A DNA stretch of 13,614 bases, from positions 1 through 13,614 of the forward strand of contig JBKJUS010000129.1 in NCBI GenBank assembly GCA_046590575.1. The letters are read 5' to 3'. Positions 1 to 7,832 of this stretch are shown here, piece after piece (within the stretch, counting starts at the first letter, position 1; each line of letters begins with the position of its first letter). A program made the position numbers and the translations under genes. The notes under the pieces were generated by a model that saw only the letters and a program-made list of their open reading frames with translations, was not told the DNA's origin and did no database searches. The stretch comes from DATLNF01 sp046590575. Lineage in GTDB: Bacteria; Actinomycetota; Actinomycetes; BP-191.

Positions 1-431
1 CGGCATCCGGGGCAGAGCCGTTCGATGAGGACGGGTTCTACCGCACCGGTGACGTCTTCGAGCTGGCCGCTGACGAGCAGGGTGACCTTCGTTACTTCTG
101 CTACGTCGACCGGGCCAGGGACATGATCATCCGCGGCGGCATGAACATCTCACCGGCTGAGGTCGAGAGCCTGATCCAGGGTCACGCGAAGGTCGCCGAG
201 GTCGCGGTGGTCGGCTGCCCGGACGACGTCATGGGCGAGCGGTCCTGCGCGTTCGTCGTACCTCGCGACGGTGTCGAGGTGACGCTCGACGAGATCGTGG
301 ATCACTTGCGGGAGCAGAACATCGCGTCGTACAAGCTCCCCGAGCGGCTCCAAGTCGTCGAGTCCCTCCCTCGCAACCCGCTCGGCAAAGTGCTCAAGCG
401 CGAGCTCCGATCCCTCGTCGCGTCGACGTGA
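1..431 (+). CDS. Acyl-CoA ligase (AMP-forming), C-terminal fragment
   Basis: Partial gene whose 5' end lies outside the window; the frame is open from base 3. It encodes about the last 142 residues of an ANL-superfamily acyl-CoA synthetase, which activates a carboxylic acid with ATP to an acyl-adenylate and then an acyl-CoA. The visible part starts with a DGFYRTGDVFEL stretch (the conserved YRTGD motif, whose Asp binds the ATP ribose), followed by the hinge YVDRARDMIIRGGMNISPAEVE and the C-terminal domain with the near-terminal PRNPLGKVLK motif, whose Lys is the conserved adenylation lysine. The N-terminal adenylate-forming core is missing, so substrate specificity cannot be inferred. A thiolase follows after 13 bases on the same strand, which fits acyl-CoA catabolism. 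The TGA stop is at 429-431. Confidence 0.93.
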   Translation, partial: ASGAEPFDEDGFYRTGDVFELAADEQGDLRYFCYVDRARDMIIRGGMNISPAEVESLIQGHAKVAEVAVVGCPDDVMGERSCAFVVPRDGVEVTLDEIVDHLREQNIASYKLPERLQVVESLPRNPLGKVLKRELRSLVAST

Positions 432-444
432 CAGGTACGACGTC

Positions 445-1680
445 ATGAGCGGCCAGTCCGTCTACGTCCTCGGCGGTTTCCAGACCGACTTCGCGCAGCG
501 TTGGGGTCCGGGCCCTGACGGCCTCTATGACGTGCTTGCTGCGTCGGTCAACGGTGCCCTCGATGCTGCCCAAGTGCCGGCCGCCGACATCGAGGTGGGA
601 CATGTCGGCAACCTTGCTGGTGAGCTCTTCTGCGGTCAGGCCCAGCTCGGCGGGATGGTGGTGTCGATCCATCCCGACCTCGCGACGATCCCGACTGCGC
701 GCCATGAAGCGGCCTGCGCGTCGGGCAGCGTTGCAGTGCTTGCGGCGATGGCCGACATCGAGGCCGGTCGCTATGACGTCGCACTGGTCGTCGGAGCCGA
801 GGTCATGCGCAACGTCTCGAGCCAGACTGCTGCGGAGCACCTCGGTTCGGCCGCGTGGGTGGGCCGGGAGGCGACCGAGGCGACGTGGCCGTGGCCGGCG
901 ATGTTCAGCCAGATCGCCGACGAGTACGCCGACCGCTACGGGCTCGCCCACGAGCACCTCGCTCGCATCGCTGAGATCAACCTCTCCAACGCCCGACACA
1001 ACCCCAATGCGCAGACGCGCGAATGGACGCTCGACCCGGCCGGCTTCGGGCCCGATGACGAGCTCAACCCCGTCGTCGAGGGGCGCCTCCGCAAGCAGGA
1101 CTGCGGTCGGCTCACCGACGGCGGCGCCGCCGTGGTGCTCGCGTCGGAGCGATACGCCAGTGAATACGCCCGGCGACACGGCTCGACCTTGCGGGACGTG
1201 GCGGTCATCGAAGGCTGGGGCCACCGCACCGCACCGCTGCTGCTTGCGGACAAGCTCGCCCGCAGTCGTGACGAGGCCTACGTCTTCCCGCACCTGCGAC
1301 TGGCGGTCGAGGAGGCGTACAAGCGGGCCGGCATCGCTGGTGTCGACGACCTCGATGCAGTTGAGACGCATGACTGCTTCACCATCACCGAGTACGCCGC
1401 GCTGGATCACCTCGGGATCACCCCGCCGGGGGAGTCCTGGCGCGCGGTCGAGGACGGCACCATCGAGAAGGGCGGTCGACTGCCAGTCAACCCGAGCGGC
1501 GGCCTGATCGGCCTCGGGCACCCGGTTGGCGCCACGGGAGTGCGGATGCTCCTCGATGCGTCCCGGCAGGTCACCGGCAACGCCGGCGAGTGCCAGGTGG
1601 AGGGGGCACGCCGGGTCGCCACCCTCAACATCGGCGGCTCGTGCACGACGGTGGTGACCTTCGTCGTGGGGCGGCAGTAA
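445..1680 (+). CDS. SCP2-type thiolase (acetyl-CoA acetyltransferase family)
   Basis: Encodes 411 residues, the usual thiolase length. Thiolases cleave 3-ketoacyl-CoA with CoA, or run the reverse condensation. Visible catalytic features are the nucleophilic Cys91 in HEAACASGS, the SCP2-thiolase-type HDCF motif (His309-Asp310-Cys311) and His359 in GLGHPVGATG. The last conserved glycine-rich segment reads NIGGSCTTVV, with Cys400 near the position of the second catalytic Cys of classical thiolases. HDCF in place of NEAF marks the SCP2/SCP-x-like branch, which in actinobacteria often serves sterol side-chain or other branched acyl-CoA breakdown (family knowledge, not shown here). The ATG start lies 13 bases after the acyl-CoA ligase, so the two are probably co-transcribed. 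Only a weak Shine-Dalgarno-like AGG precedes it. The stop is TAA. Confidence 0.93.
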   Translation: MSGQSVYVLGGFQTDFAQRWGPGPDGLYDVLAASVNGALDAAQVPAADIEVGHVGNLAGELFCGQAQLGGMVVSIHPDLATIPTARHEAACASGSVAVLAAMADIEAGRYDVALVVGAEVMRNVSSQTAAEHLGSAAWVGREATEATWPWPAMFSQIADEYADRYGLAHEHLARIAEINLSNARHNPNAQTREWTLDPAGFGPDDELNPVVEGRLRKQDCGRLTDGGAAVVLASERYASEYARRHGSTLRDVAVIEGWGHRTAPLLLADKLARSRDEAYVFPHLRLAVEEAYKRAGIAGVDDLDAVETHDCFTITEYAALDHLGITPPGESWRAVEDGTIEKGGRLPVNPSGGLIGLGHPVGATGVRMLLDASRQVTGNAGECQVEGARRVATLNIGGSCTTVVTFVVGRQ

Positions 1681-1717
1681 GTGCGGCAGGCCCCCTCGCC
1701 CCGTCGACGCAGTACCG

Positions 1718-1746
1718 TTGACGCTGCACTTCGTTTATCGTAGTTT
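1718..1746 (+). promoter_or_regulatory. Possible promoter of the ABC transporter operon
   Basis: In the 91-base gap after the thiolase, TTGACG (1718-1723) matches a -35 box well, and 17 bases later TAGTTT (1741-1746) is a weak -10 match (three of six consensus bases). It would start transcription near 1753, giving a short leader that carries the GGAGG ribosome site. This would let the transporter operon be expressed separately from the ligase and thiolase. It is an inference from box spacing only. Confidence 0.35.
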
Positions 1747-1758
1747 CGCCGGAAACGC

Positions 1759-1763
1759 GGAGG
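1759..1763 (+). promoter_or_regulatory. Ribosome binding site fixing the start of the substrate-binding protein
   Basis: GGAGG lies 8 bases before the ATG at 1772. The frame is open further upstream to a TTG at 1718, but this site and the signal-peptide-like sequence right after 1772 make 1772 the start. Confidence 0.7.
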
Positions 1764-1771
1764 TTACGGCG

Positions 1772-3196
1772 ATGGCACACGGCAGACGGCCGAGGGCGGT
1801 GCTCGCCGTGTTCCTCATCCTCACCTTGGGAACGTCCGCCTGCGCCAGTCGGCGTAGCGCTGCTGACATCGAGCGCGCTGCGGGCGCCGGTGAGTCCACC
1901 GTCGTCTCGGCCGACGGCTCGCCGGCGGAGCCTGGATCGATCATTGCGGGGGCGCCCGATGGCACCGAGCCTGTCGCGACAGCCGGTCCGAGCGGACCAT
2001 CCGGGTCGCCGAAGGCGGCTGTCACCCGGTCCGGTGGGCGGGCCGCGGCGCCCGCGCAGAGCACCGACCCAACGTCCGGCCAGCCAGCGTTGGCACTGCC
2101 TCCCCGCGGGGCTCCGGTGCGCATTGGCGTTGTCGGCACCATGTCCGGAGTCGGCGGCACCCAACGCGCGAGCGTCGCAGCGATCCAGGCTTGGGCGAGG
2201 TACACCAACGAGCGTGGCGGCCTCAACGGCCACCCGGTCGAGGTGCTCGTCGTCGACGACGGCAACGACCCAGCCCGGCTCCGCGCCTCGGTCCAGCAGC
2301 TCGTCGAACAGCGCGGGGTCGTCGCGTTCGTCGGGCTCCTCGGGGCCTTCACGCTCACCAAGGGCGCGGTCGACTACCTGGAGGCCAAGCAGATCCCGGT
2401 GGTCGGCGGAGACCGGCTCAGCTCGTTCTGGCAGGAGAGCCCGGTCATGTTCCCGCAGGCCAGCGCGGCGGCGGCGCTGATCTGGCTGCACATGGTGAAC
2501 ACGGCTCGGCTGGCCGGCAAGGGTGCGGCCATCGGCTGGGTCTCCTGTCAGGAGGCGCAGGTGTGCAAGGACGCAGACCGGCTCTGGCAGCCCAATGCGG
2601 CCCAGCTCGGCCTCGACGTGAAGTACCGCGCTCAGGTGTCCGTCGCGCAGCCCAGCTTCACGTCGGAATGCCTGCGGGCGCAGCGGGCCGGGGTCGAGTG
2701 GTTCCTCCTCGCCACCGACGCGAACAGCATTCGGCGGATCGCCGCGTCGTGCGACCAGCAGGGCTACCACCCTCGGTACGCCGTGCTGCAGACCTCTGAC
2801 GAGATGACCCAGCTCAAGGCGCTGGACGGCGGCTACTTCGGGGCGTCGACCTTCCCGTGGGTGTCCGACAACACTCCTGCCACGTCGGAGTTCCAGCGAG
2901 TAATGAAGCGATATGCCCCGGAGGTCGAGCTCTCCGGCCACGCGTCGTCCGGCTGGACCGCCGCCAAGCTGTTCGAGAAGGTGGCGGCCAACATCGGCGC
3001 CACGCCGACGAGCAACGACATCATGAGTGGTCTCTGGAAGATCAAGGACGACACACTCGGCGGGCTGACCTCGCCGCTCACCTTCATCCGCGGCAAGCCT
3101 GCCCCGCCGCGCTACTGCTACTTCCCGATGGAACTGCGTAAGTCCGCCTGGGTGTCGACCGGCGGCGTCGACCCGATCTGCCAGCCGCCGACATGA
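1772..3196 (+). CDS. Branched-chain amino acid-type ABC transporter substrate-binding lipoprotein
   Basis: Encodes 474 residues: an extracytoplasmic solute receptor of the LivJ/LivK-like (Peripla_BP_6) type that delivers substrate to the downstream permease. The N-terminus has a basic segment (HGRRPR), a hydrophobic stretch (residues 9-20) and a lipobox-like TSAC with Cys24, so it is probably lipid-anchored. Residues about 25-114 form an Ala/Gly/Ser/Pro-rich linker of low complexity, then the binding domain starts at PVRIGVVGTMSG (about 116) and continues to the end. Typical features are the ARYTNERGGLNGHPVEVLVVDD segment and the VAFVGLLGAFT segment of the first lobe. Several Cys pairs in the domain could form disulfides. 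The TGA overlaps the next start by 4 bases (ATGA). The ligand is unknown; in this family it ranges from amino acids to aromatic acids, amides and urea. Confidence 0.9.
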   Translation: MAHGRRPRAVLAVFLILTLGTSACASRRSAADIERAAGAGESTVVSADGSPAEPGSIIAGAPDGTEPVATAGPSGPSGSPKAAVTRSGGRAAAPAQSTDPTSGQPALALPPRGAPVRIGVVGTMSGVGGTQRASVAAIQAWARYTNERGGLNGHPVEVLVVDDGNDPARLRASVQQLVEQRGVVAFVGLLGAFTLTKGAVDYLEAKQIPVVGGDRLSSFWQESPVMFPQASAAAALIWLHMVNTARLAGKGAAIGWVSCQEAQVCKDADRLWQPNAAQLGLDVKYRAQVSVAQPSFTSECLRAQRAGVEWFLLATDANSIRRIAASCDQQGYHPRYAVLQTSDEMTQLKALDGGYFGASTFPWVSDNTPATSEFQRVMKRYAPEVELSGHASSGWTAAKLFEKVAANIGATPTSNDIMSGLWKIKDDTLGGLTSPLTFIRGKPAPPRYCYFPMELRKSAWVSTGGVDPICQPPT

Positions 3197-4404
3197 GGAG
3201 ACTCACCCGAGACCTCACCGCTGCTGCGGCTCTGAGCGCTGCGCTCGTGGCGCTGGGTACGGCGCCGGTGTCAGCGCTGGACCGTTGGGCGTCCTTCTCC
3301 GCTGTCGCAGACGCCGACGGCCTGCACATCGCGGCCCGGGTGCCGGGGGGTCCGGTCAACGACAACGTGATGGACGGCGGGGCGCCACGCGCGCAGGCCT
3401 TGCTCGACAGCTTGGGCTCGAGCACTGCCTTCTCTGCCGCGCCGTGGCCCGGCGCACTTGTCGCCAACGCAACCGGTCTCGCCTCGGGACCGACGGGGCT
3501 GCCGCTGCCGACGTACCCCCTCATCGCGAGCAGTTCTCACCCCACCATGGCCGCGGACGACAAGATGTTTGGTCCCGTCGTGCTCGCAGCGCGCAGCGGA
3601 CTATCGACCTCCAGCAGCCGGGGGCAGCTGGCCAGCGCGGGCACAGGCACCGTGGACACCGTCGCGACGGTGGCGCACCGGCCCGACGGCGTGCTGACCG
3701 CACAGGCCGACACTGTGGTGTCCGGGCTGACCGTCGGGCCACTGGTGCTCGGCCGGGTCGAGTCGCACTCGGCGGTGGCGCGGCGCCCCGACGGATCTCT
3801 CACTCGGACGGCCTCGACCAGTGTCAGTGGGGCGCGGGTCGGGACCCAAGCCGTCGAGCTCACTCCTGACGGGATCTCGGTGCTCGGGACGGGGGTGCCG
3901 TTGGGGCCTGGCCACCCGGCGCTCAAGCCGCTCACGGACCAGGGCATCGTGATCAGCTGGGTGCGCGCGGTGGAGTCCAAGGACGGCGTGGTGTCCCCGG
4001 CGATCGAGATCACGGTGACCCGACCGGTGTCGTTGACGGGACAGGGCTCCTCCACCGTGCGCTACACCGTCGGGCGAACCGCGGCCCGGGTCGGTGTCAG
4101 CGGCGCGATGCCGAAGGCGACGACGTCGACCAGGCCCCCGGCGACCAGCGGCGGCTTCGAATTGGCGGACACCTCGCGTGATACCACCGCAGCCGGACCC
4201 GTAACACCCGTGGTCGACGCTCCTGCGCCGGCAGTGCAGGCGCTGCCGGTCGCCCAAAGCCGCCCGGCCCTGGGTGCCGTACGCCGGGTGGCCGAGGTGT
4301 GGCCGACGTCTTTCTACCTGCCGCTCGTTGCTGCGGCGGTGCTGATGCTCGGTGGCGCCGCCGCCTTGCGGACTTGGGGGGTGCGAGGCGTATGGGAGTC
4401 GTGA
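3193..4404 (+). CDS. Exported protein with C-terminal membrane anchor, unknown function
   Basis: Encodes 403 residues and I do not recognise the family. It has a signal peptide (basic MRRLTRD, hydrophobic 9-26, probable cleavage near ALGTAPVSA-L), a Ser/Thr/Gly-rich beta-type exterior, a Pro/Ala-rich stalk (about 312-360) and a single transmembrane helix (about 374-393) followed by a few cytoplasmic residues (WGVRGVWES). The ectodomain contains an imperfect twofold repeat (residues 159-182 and 194-217) around RPDG and VSG motifs. The start overlaps the stop of the substrate-binding protein (ATGA), so the two are translated in sequence. Its place in a transporter operon suggests a cell-surface accessory or anchor that helps receptor docking or substrate capture; this is inference. 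Confidence 0.8.
   Translation: MRRLTRDLTAAAALSAALVALGTAPVSALDRWASFSAVADADGLHIAARVPGGPVNDNVMDGGAPRAQALLDSLGSSTAFSAAPWPGALVANATGLASGPTGLPLPTYPLIASSSHPTMAADDKMFGPVVLAARSGLSTSSSRGQLASAGTGTVDTVATVAHRPDGVLTAQADTVVSGLTVGPLVLGRVESHSAVARRPDGSLTRTASTSVSGARVGTQAVELTPDGISVLGTGVPLGPGHPALKPLTDQGIVISWVRAVESKDGVVSPAIEITVTRPVSLTGQGSSTVRYTVGRTAARVGVSGAMPKATTSTRPPATSGGFELADTSRDTTAAGPVTPVVDAPAPAVQALPVAQSRPALGAVRRVAEVWPTSFYLPLVAAAVLMLGGAAALRTWGVRGVWES
3667..3843 (+). repeat. Imperfect twofold internal protein repeat
   Basis: Two units of 24 residues (bases 3667-3738 and 3772-3843) in the exported protein share the pattern VA-[HR]-RPDG-x-LT-x8-VSG-x2-VG, separated by an 11-residue spacer. They look like two beta-hairpin units rather than a DNA-level repeat. 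A third weaker unit may follow (ELTPDGISVLGTGV). Confidence 0.5.
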
Positions 4405-4754
4405 AGTACTTGCGCGCCCAGTGGGATCGAGCTGCTGGAGCCGTCTGCGTGGTTGCCGGCGGCATCGGCGTCGTCCTCGGCTGGATTGGGGTCAGCGGGG
4501 CTGTCTACCCGGCTGAGCAGCTGCCGTACCTCGTCTCCGGCGGCTTGGGCGGGCTCTTCCTGCTGGGCGTCGGCGCGACTCTGTGGCTCTCAGCCGATCT
4601 GCGCGACGAGTGGCGGCACCTCGACACGCTCGAGTCCGACGTCGAGCAGCGGCTGGCCGGCCGAATCGAGGAGCTGGTGACTGAGGTTGTCCGCGCCGAG
4701 ACGGCGGCGGCAGAGCGGCTCGACCCGATGTCGGCGCAGGCCACGCGGGCGTGA
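4392..4754 (+). CDS. Small two-helix membrane protein with C-terminal coiled coil
   Basis: Encodes about 120 residues; no family recognised. Residues about 14-37 and 46-67 are hydrophobic and Gly/Val-rich, forming two transmembrane helices. They are followed by a charged amphipathic segment (about 70-108, DLRDEWRHLDTLESDVEQRL onward) that is probably a cytoplasmic coiled coil. I chose the ATG at 4392, which overlaps the upstream gene by 13 bases; a GTG at 4401, overlapping the upstream stop as GTGA like the neighbouring junctions, is equally possible and would remove three residues. GAGG at 4385-4388 lies near either start. The next gene starts within its stop codon. It is probably an accessory of the ABC transporter, by position only. 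Confidence 0.75.
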   Translation: MGVVKYLRAQWDRAAGAVCVVAGGIGVVLGWIGVSGAVYPAEQLPYLVSGGLGGLFLLGVGATLWLSADLRDEWRHLDTLESDVEQRLAGRIEELVTEVVRAETAAAERLDPMSAQATRA

Positions 4755-5176
4755 CTCGACCGAGCATGCCGTCGACTGTCACGGCTGGCATCGCGGCCAA
4801 CGTGGTCGGACTCGCCGGGATCGCCGCGTCGACGATCGGTGCGGGTGGAGAGCGGGTGCCTGCCGACCAGCTCGGCTGGCTCAGCCTCGGGATCGCCGGC
4901 CTGCTCATTGCGTTGTCTGCCGACCTGGCCATCGTCTTCGCCGGACGGCGCAGGCTGGCGGGTCACCGCGGCCGGCTCGGACGTCTGCCGACTGCCCGAC
5001 CCATCAGCGTCGCGCCTCGCGTCACGTCGGATGAGTGCGATCTCGTTGCCGTGGCAGGCGGGCGGCGCTTTCACCGTCCCGGCTGCTCCCTCGTGGTGGG
5101 CAAGACTGCTACCGCAGAGGTCCGCGCGGAGCTTGAGCGGGGCGGCCGAATGCCCTGTGGGGTGTGTCGGCCGTGA
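4751..5176 (+). CDS. Small membrane protein with Ada-like H-C-C-C putative zinc site
   Basis: Encodes 141 residues from a GTG that overlaps the preceding stop (GTGA). Two hydrophobic segments (about 10-32 and 41-64) are followed by a basic loop and a C-terminal domain with FHRPGC (His108, Cys112) and MPCGVCRP (Cys136, Cys139). The spacing H-x3-C-x23-C-x2-C and the PCxxCxP ending resemble the small zinc-binding fold of the Ada N-terminus, here with His in place of one Cys. In Ada-related domains this unit binds zinc and can bind DNA or sense methylation; whether it does either here is unknown. The stop overlaps the permease start. The combination of membrane helices, zinc site and transporter operon is not one I recognise. 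Confidence 0.78.
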   Translation: MTRPSMPSTVTAGIAANVVGLAGIAASTIGAGGERVPADQLGWLSLGIAGLLIALSADLAIVFAGRRRLAGHRGRLGRLPTARPISVAPRVTSDECDLVAVAGGRRFHRPGCSLVVGKTATAEVRAELERGGRMPCGVCRP

Positions 5177-7074
5177 CCGAGGTGCTCACCTTCATCGTGG
5201 TCGGACTCGCTGCCGGGTCGGTCTACGGACTGGCCGGCACAGGCCTCGTCCTCACCTTCAAGACGTCAGGCATCTTCAACTTCGCGCACGGGGCGATCGC
5301 CGCGCTCGGGGCCTACGCCTTCTACGAGCTGCACGAGCTTCGCGGTGTCGCGTGGCCGGTCGCCGCGGTCGTGTGCGTCGGACTCGTCGCGCCGGTCGCG
5401 GGGCTCGGGCTCGAGCGGCTGGCCCGAGGGCTACGAGGCGCGTCACAGTCGGGGCGCATCGTGGCGACCGTCGGACTCCTCTTGGCCGTGCAGGGCGCGG
5501 CGGCGGTGAGGTACGGCACCGAGTCGAAGTTCTTCCCGCCGTTCCTGCCCGACTCGACCGTCGGGGTTCTGGGCGCCCGGGTTGGTGTCGACCAGATGAT
5601 CGTCGTCGTCATCGCCGCTGCTGCATCGGCCGGGCTTGCCTTGCTCTTCCGCACTACGCGGCTCGGGGCGGCGATGCGCGCGGTGGTCGACGACCCCGAT
5701 CTGCTCGACCTCGCCGGCACCGACCCGGTGCGCGTGCAGCGGCTCGCCTGGTCGATCGGTGCAGCGTTCGCCGTGGCGTCCGGAATTCTCATCGCGCCGT
5801 CCATCGGGCTGGACGCGGTGCTCTTGACCTTTCTCGTGGTCCAGGCATTCGGCGCCGCGGCGATCGGCCGGTTCTCGAGCCTGCTCGGGACCTACCTCGG
5901 CGGGCTGGTGGTCGGCGTGGTCGCAGCCTTGGCGACCGGCTACCTCGGGACGATCAACCTGCTCGAGGGCTTGCCGGCGAGCCTGCCGTTCTTCGTCCTC
6001 TTCATCGTGCTGATTGCCACGCCACGGCGCCGCTTCCCGCAGACAGGCGATGCCCCGGTCGCTCGTCGGCCGGTCGGACACATTGTTTCCGGACGGCTGC
6101 GTTATGTGGCTACGGCAGCTGCGGTAGTCACCGCACTCCTCGTCCCGTGGGTTGTCGGCGCTCGGTTGCCAATCTTCACCAACGCCGTGATCTTCACGAT
6201 CGCCTTCCTCTCGCTCGCGATGCTCGTCAACCTCTCTGGCCAGGTGTCTCTGTGCCACGCGGCGTTCGCGGCGCTGGGTGCGACGACCTTCGCTCACCTC
6301 ACGACTGGCGCGGGGGTGCCCTGGTTGGTCGCATTGCTCTTGGCTGGGCTGGCAGTGGTTCCGCTCGGTGCGGCGGTTGCTGTGCCGGCGACGCGACTGT
6401 CCGGGGTCTATCTGGCACTGGCCACCTTCGGGCTCGGCATCCTGCTGGAACGGATGGTCTACCCGAGCGCGGTCATGTTCGGCGCGGGCGGCACTCGGAC
6501 CGCGCCGCGGCCCGGAGTTATCGGCCTGGCCGACGACACCCGGTTCTACTACCTGGCGCTGGCGATCGCCGGGGCATCCGCGGTGCTTGTCGTGTCGCTG
6601 CGCCGGGCCCGACTCGGTCGGCTGCTCGTTGCGCTGTCCGATGGCCCGGAGGCACTCACCGTGCTCGGCGTCGCGACCAACGTGACCAAGGTGCTGGTGT
6701 TCTGCATCTCGGCATTTCTCGCCGGGATCGCCGGCGGACTGTTCGCGTCGCTGGGCGGCTCAGTCAGTGGTGTCGCGTACTCCCCGCTCCAGTCGTTGCT
6801 GTGGCTGGCGGTGCTCGCTCTCGGCGGTCGAGGGCTGGTCAGCACCGCCGTGATCGCCGCGCTCGCCTTCGCCGTGCTTCCGGCGTACGGCGAGACGTTG
6901 CTTGCCGACTATCAGCCGCTGGTCTTCGGTGCCTCGGCGATCGCGGCTGCTCTCCTCGGCACGGCGAACCTGCGCGTGCGCGAGCGGGTCGACGGGCTCG
7001 CCACTCGGGCAGGATGGCGGCTGGCCCGCAGCCCCGTGCGATCTCGCGTGGTCGAGGCGGGAGCCTCGTCGTGA
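5173..7074 (+). CDS. Fused LivH-LivM-type ABC transporter permease
   Basis: Encodes 633 residues, about twice a single permease, and joins both transmembrane subunits of a branched-chain amino acid-type (HAAT) importer. The LivH-like half (1 to about 285) has GLVLTFKTSGIFNFAHGAIA near residues 24-43 and an EAA-like coupling loop TTRLGAAMRAVVDDPDLLDL (161-180). A short hydrophilic linker (about 285-310) leads to the LivM-like half with LVNLSGQVSLCHAAFAALGA (351-370) and a second coupling loop around ARLGRLLVALSDGPEALTVL (479-498). The C-terminal tail is basic. The GTG at 5173 overlaps the previous stop as GTGA; an in-frame GTG at 5164 is the alternative. A single chain with two coupling loops would pair with the separate LivG and LivF ATPases downstream. 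Confidence 0.93.
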   Translation: MTEVLTFIVVGLAAGSVYGLAGTGLVLTFKTSGIFNFAHGAIAALGAYAFYELHELRGVAWPVAAVVCVGLVAPVAGLGLERLARGLRGASQSGRIVATVGLLLAVQGAAAVRYGTESKFFPPFLPDSTVGVLGARVGVDQMIVVVIAAAASAGLALLFRTTRLGAAMRAVVDDPDLLDLAGTDPVRVQRLAWSIGAAFAVASGILIAPSIGLDAVLLTFLVVQAFGAAAIGRFSSLLGTYLGGLVVGVVAALATGYLGTINLLEGLPASLPFFVLFIVLIATPRRRFPQTGDAPVARRPVGHIVSGRLRYVATAAAVVTALLVPWVVGARLPIFTNAVIFTIAFLSLAMLVNLSGQVSLCHAAFAALGATTFAHLTTGAGVPWLVALLLAGLAVVPLGAAVAVPATRLSGVYLALATFGLGILLERMVYPSAVMFGAGGTRTAPRPGVIGLADDTRFYYLALAIAGASAVLVVSLRRARLGRLLVALSDGPEALTVLGVATNVTKVLVFCISAFLAGIAGGLFASLGGSVSGVAYSPLQSLLWLAVLALGGRGLVSTAVIAALAFAVLPAYGETLLADYQPLVFGASAIAAALLGTANLRVRERVDGLATRAGWRLARSPVRSRVVEAGASS

Positions 7075-7832
7075 CCGCAGGCCTCGTCGCCGATCAGCTG
7101 GAAGTCCGCTACGGCGGCCACGTCGCCGTGGGCGGGGTCTCGCTGTCCGCGCCCGCCGGACGGGTGACCGGACTCATCGGACCTAACGGCGCCGGCAAGA
7201 CGAGCACCTTCAATGCCTGCTCCGGGCTGCTCACGCCGGCGGCGGGCAGCATTCGACTCTTCGACGAAGACGTCACCAGGCTTGGTGCGGCCGCACGTGC
7301 TCGCCGAGGGCTCGGTCGTACCTTCCAGCGGATCGCGCTCTTCGACTCCCTGACCGTCGCCGACAACGTCGCGCTCGGCCGGGAAGCCGGCCTCGCCGGT
7401 GGGTCCCCGCTTCGTCAAATCTTCGCCACCCGACGCCAGCGCGACGAGGTGGCGGAGCGGGCGACATCGGCTATGGCCGCATGCGGGATCGAGCGCCTCG
7501 CGGGTCGCCAGGCCGGCTCTCTCTCGACCGGTCAGCGACGTCTGGTCGAGCTCGCCCGCGTGCTGGCCGGGAACTTCGGAATCCTGCTCCTTGACGAGCC
7601 GTCGTCGGGGCTCGACCGCACGGAGACCCTGGCGTTCGCCGATGTGCTCCGCAGCGCGGTGACCGACCGGGGGGTCGGGATTCTGTTGGTCGAGCACGAC
7701 ATGGAGCTCGCGCTCACCATCTGCGAGCACCTCTACGTCCTCGATTTCGGCCGGCCCTTGTTCGAGGGCACTCCGGCCGAGGTGCGGGGGAGTGCCGTCG
7801 TACGCGACGCGTACCTGGGTTCGGTGGCGTGA
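7071..7832 (+). CDS. livG: LivG-type ABC transporter ATP-binding protein
   Basis: Encodes 253 residues from a GTG overlapping the permease stop (GTGA), with GGGAG at 7059-7063 seven bases upstream. Motifs in order: Walker A GPNGAGKT (37-44), Q-loop in GRTFQR (Gln86), signature LSTGQRRLVE (151-160; LSTGQ instead of LSGGQ), Walker B ILLLDEPSSGLD (171-182) and switch His209 in VEHD. The long insertion between Q-loop and signature is normal for LivG. It hydrolyses ATP to drive import through the fused permease. The frame is open far upstream (to 4839), but that part runs out of frame through the permease gene and is not coding. Confidence 0.93.
   Translation: MTAGLVADQLEVRYGGHVAVGGVSLSAPAGRVTGLIGPNGAGKTSTFNACSGLLTPAAGSIRLFDEDVTRLGAAARARRGLGRTFQRIALFDSLTVADNVALGREAGLAGGSPLRQIFATRRQRDEVAERATSAMAACGIERLAGRQAGSLSTGQRRLVELARVLAGNFGILLLDEPSSGLDRTETLAFADVLRSAVTDRGVGILLVEHDMELALTICEHLYVLDFGRPLFEGTPAEVRGSAVVRDAYLGSVA

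Noticed and set aside
1718..1771. Start of the binding protein at TTG 1718
   Set aside because: It would add 18 residues before a normal lipoprotein signal, lacks a ribosome site and overlaps the likely -35 box; the ATG at 1772 has GGAGG at good spacing.
394..2941. Long minus-strand open frames opposite the thiolase and binding protein
   Set aside because: These are shadows of GC-rich coding DNA; the plus-strand products have full catalytic and family motifs and the minus-strand ones have none.
4839..7070. Very long open frame running into livG
   Set aside because: This part is Arg/Gly/Ala-rich and out of frame with the clear membrane protein genes it crosses; only the section from 7071 is coding.
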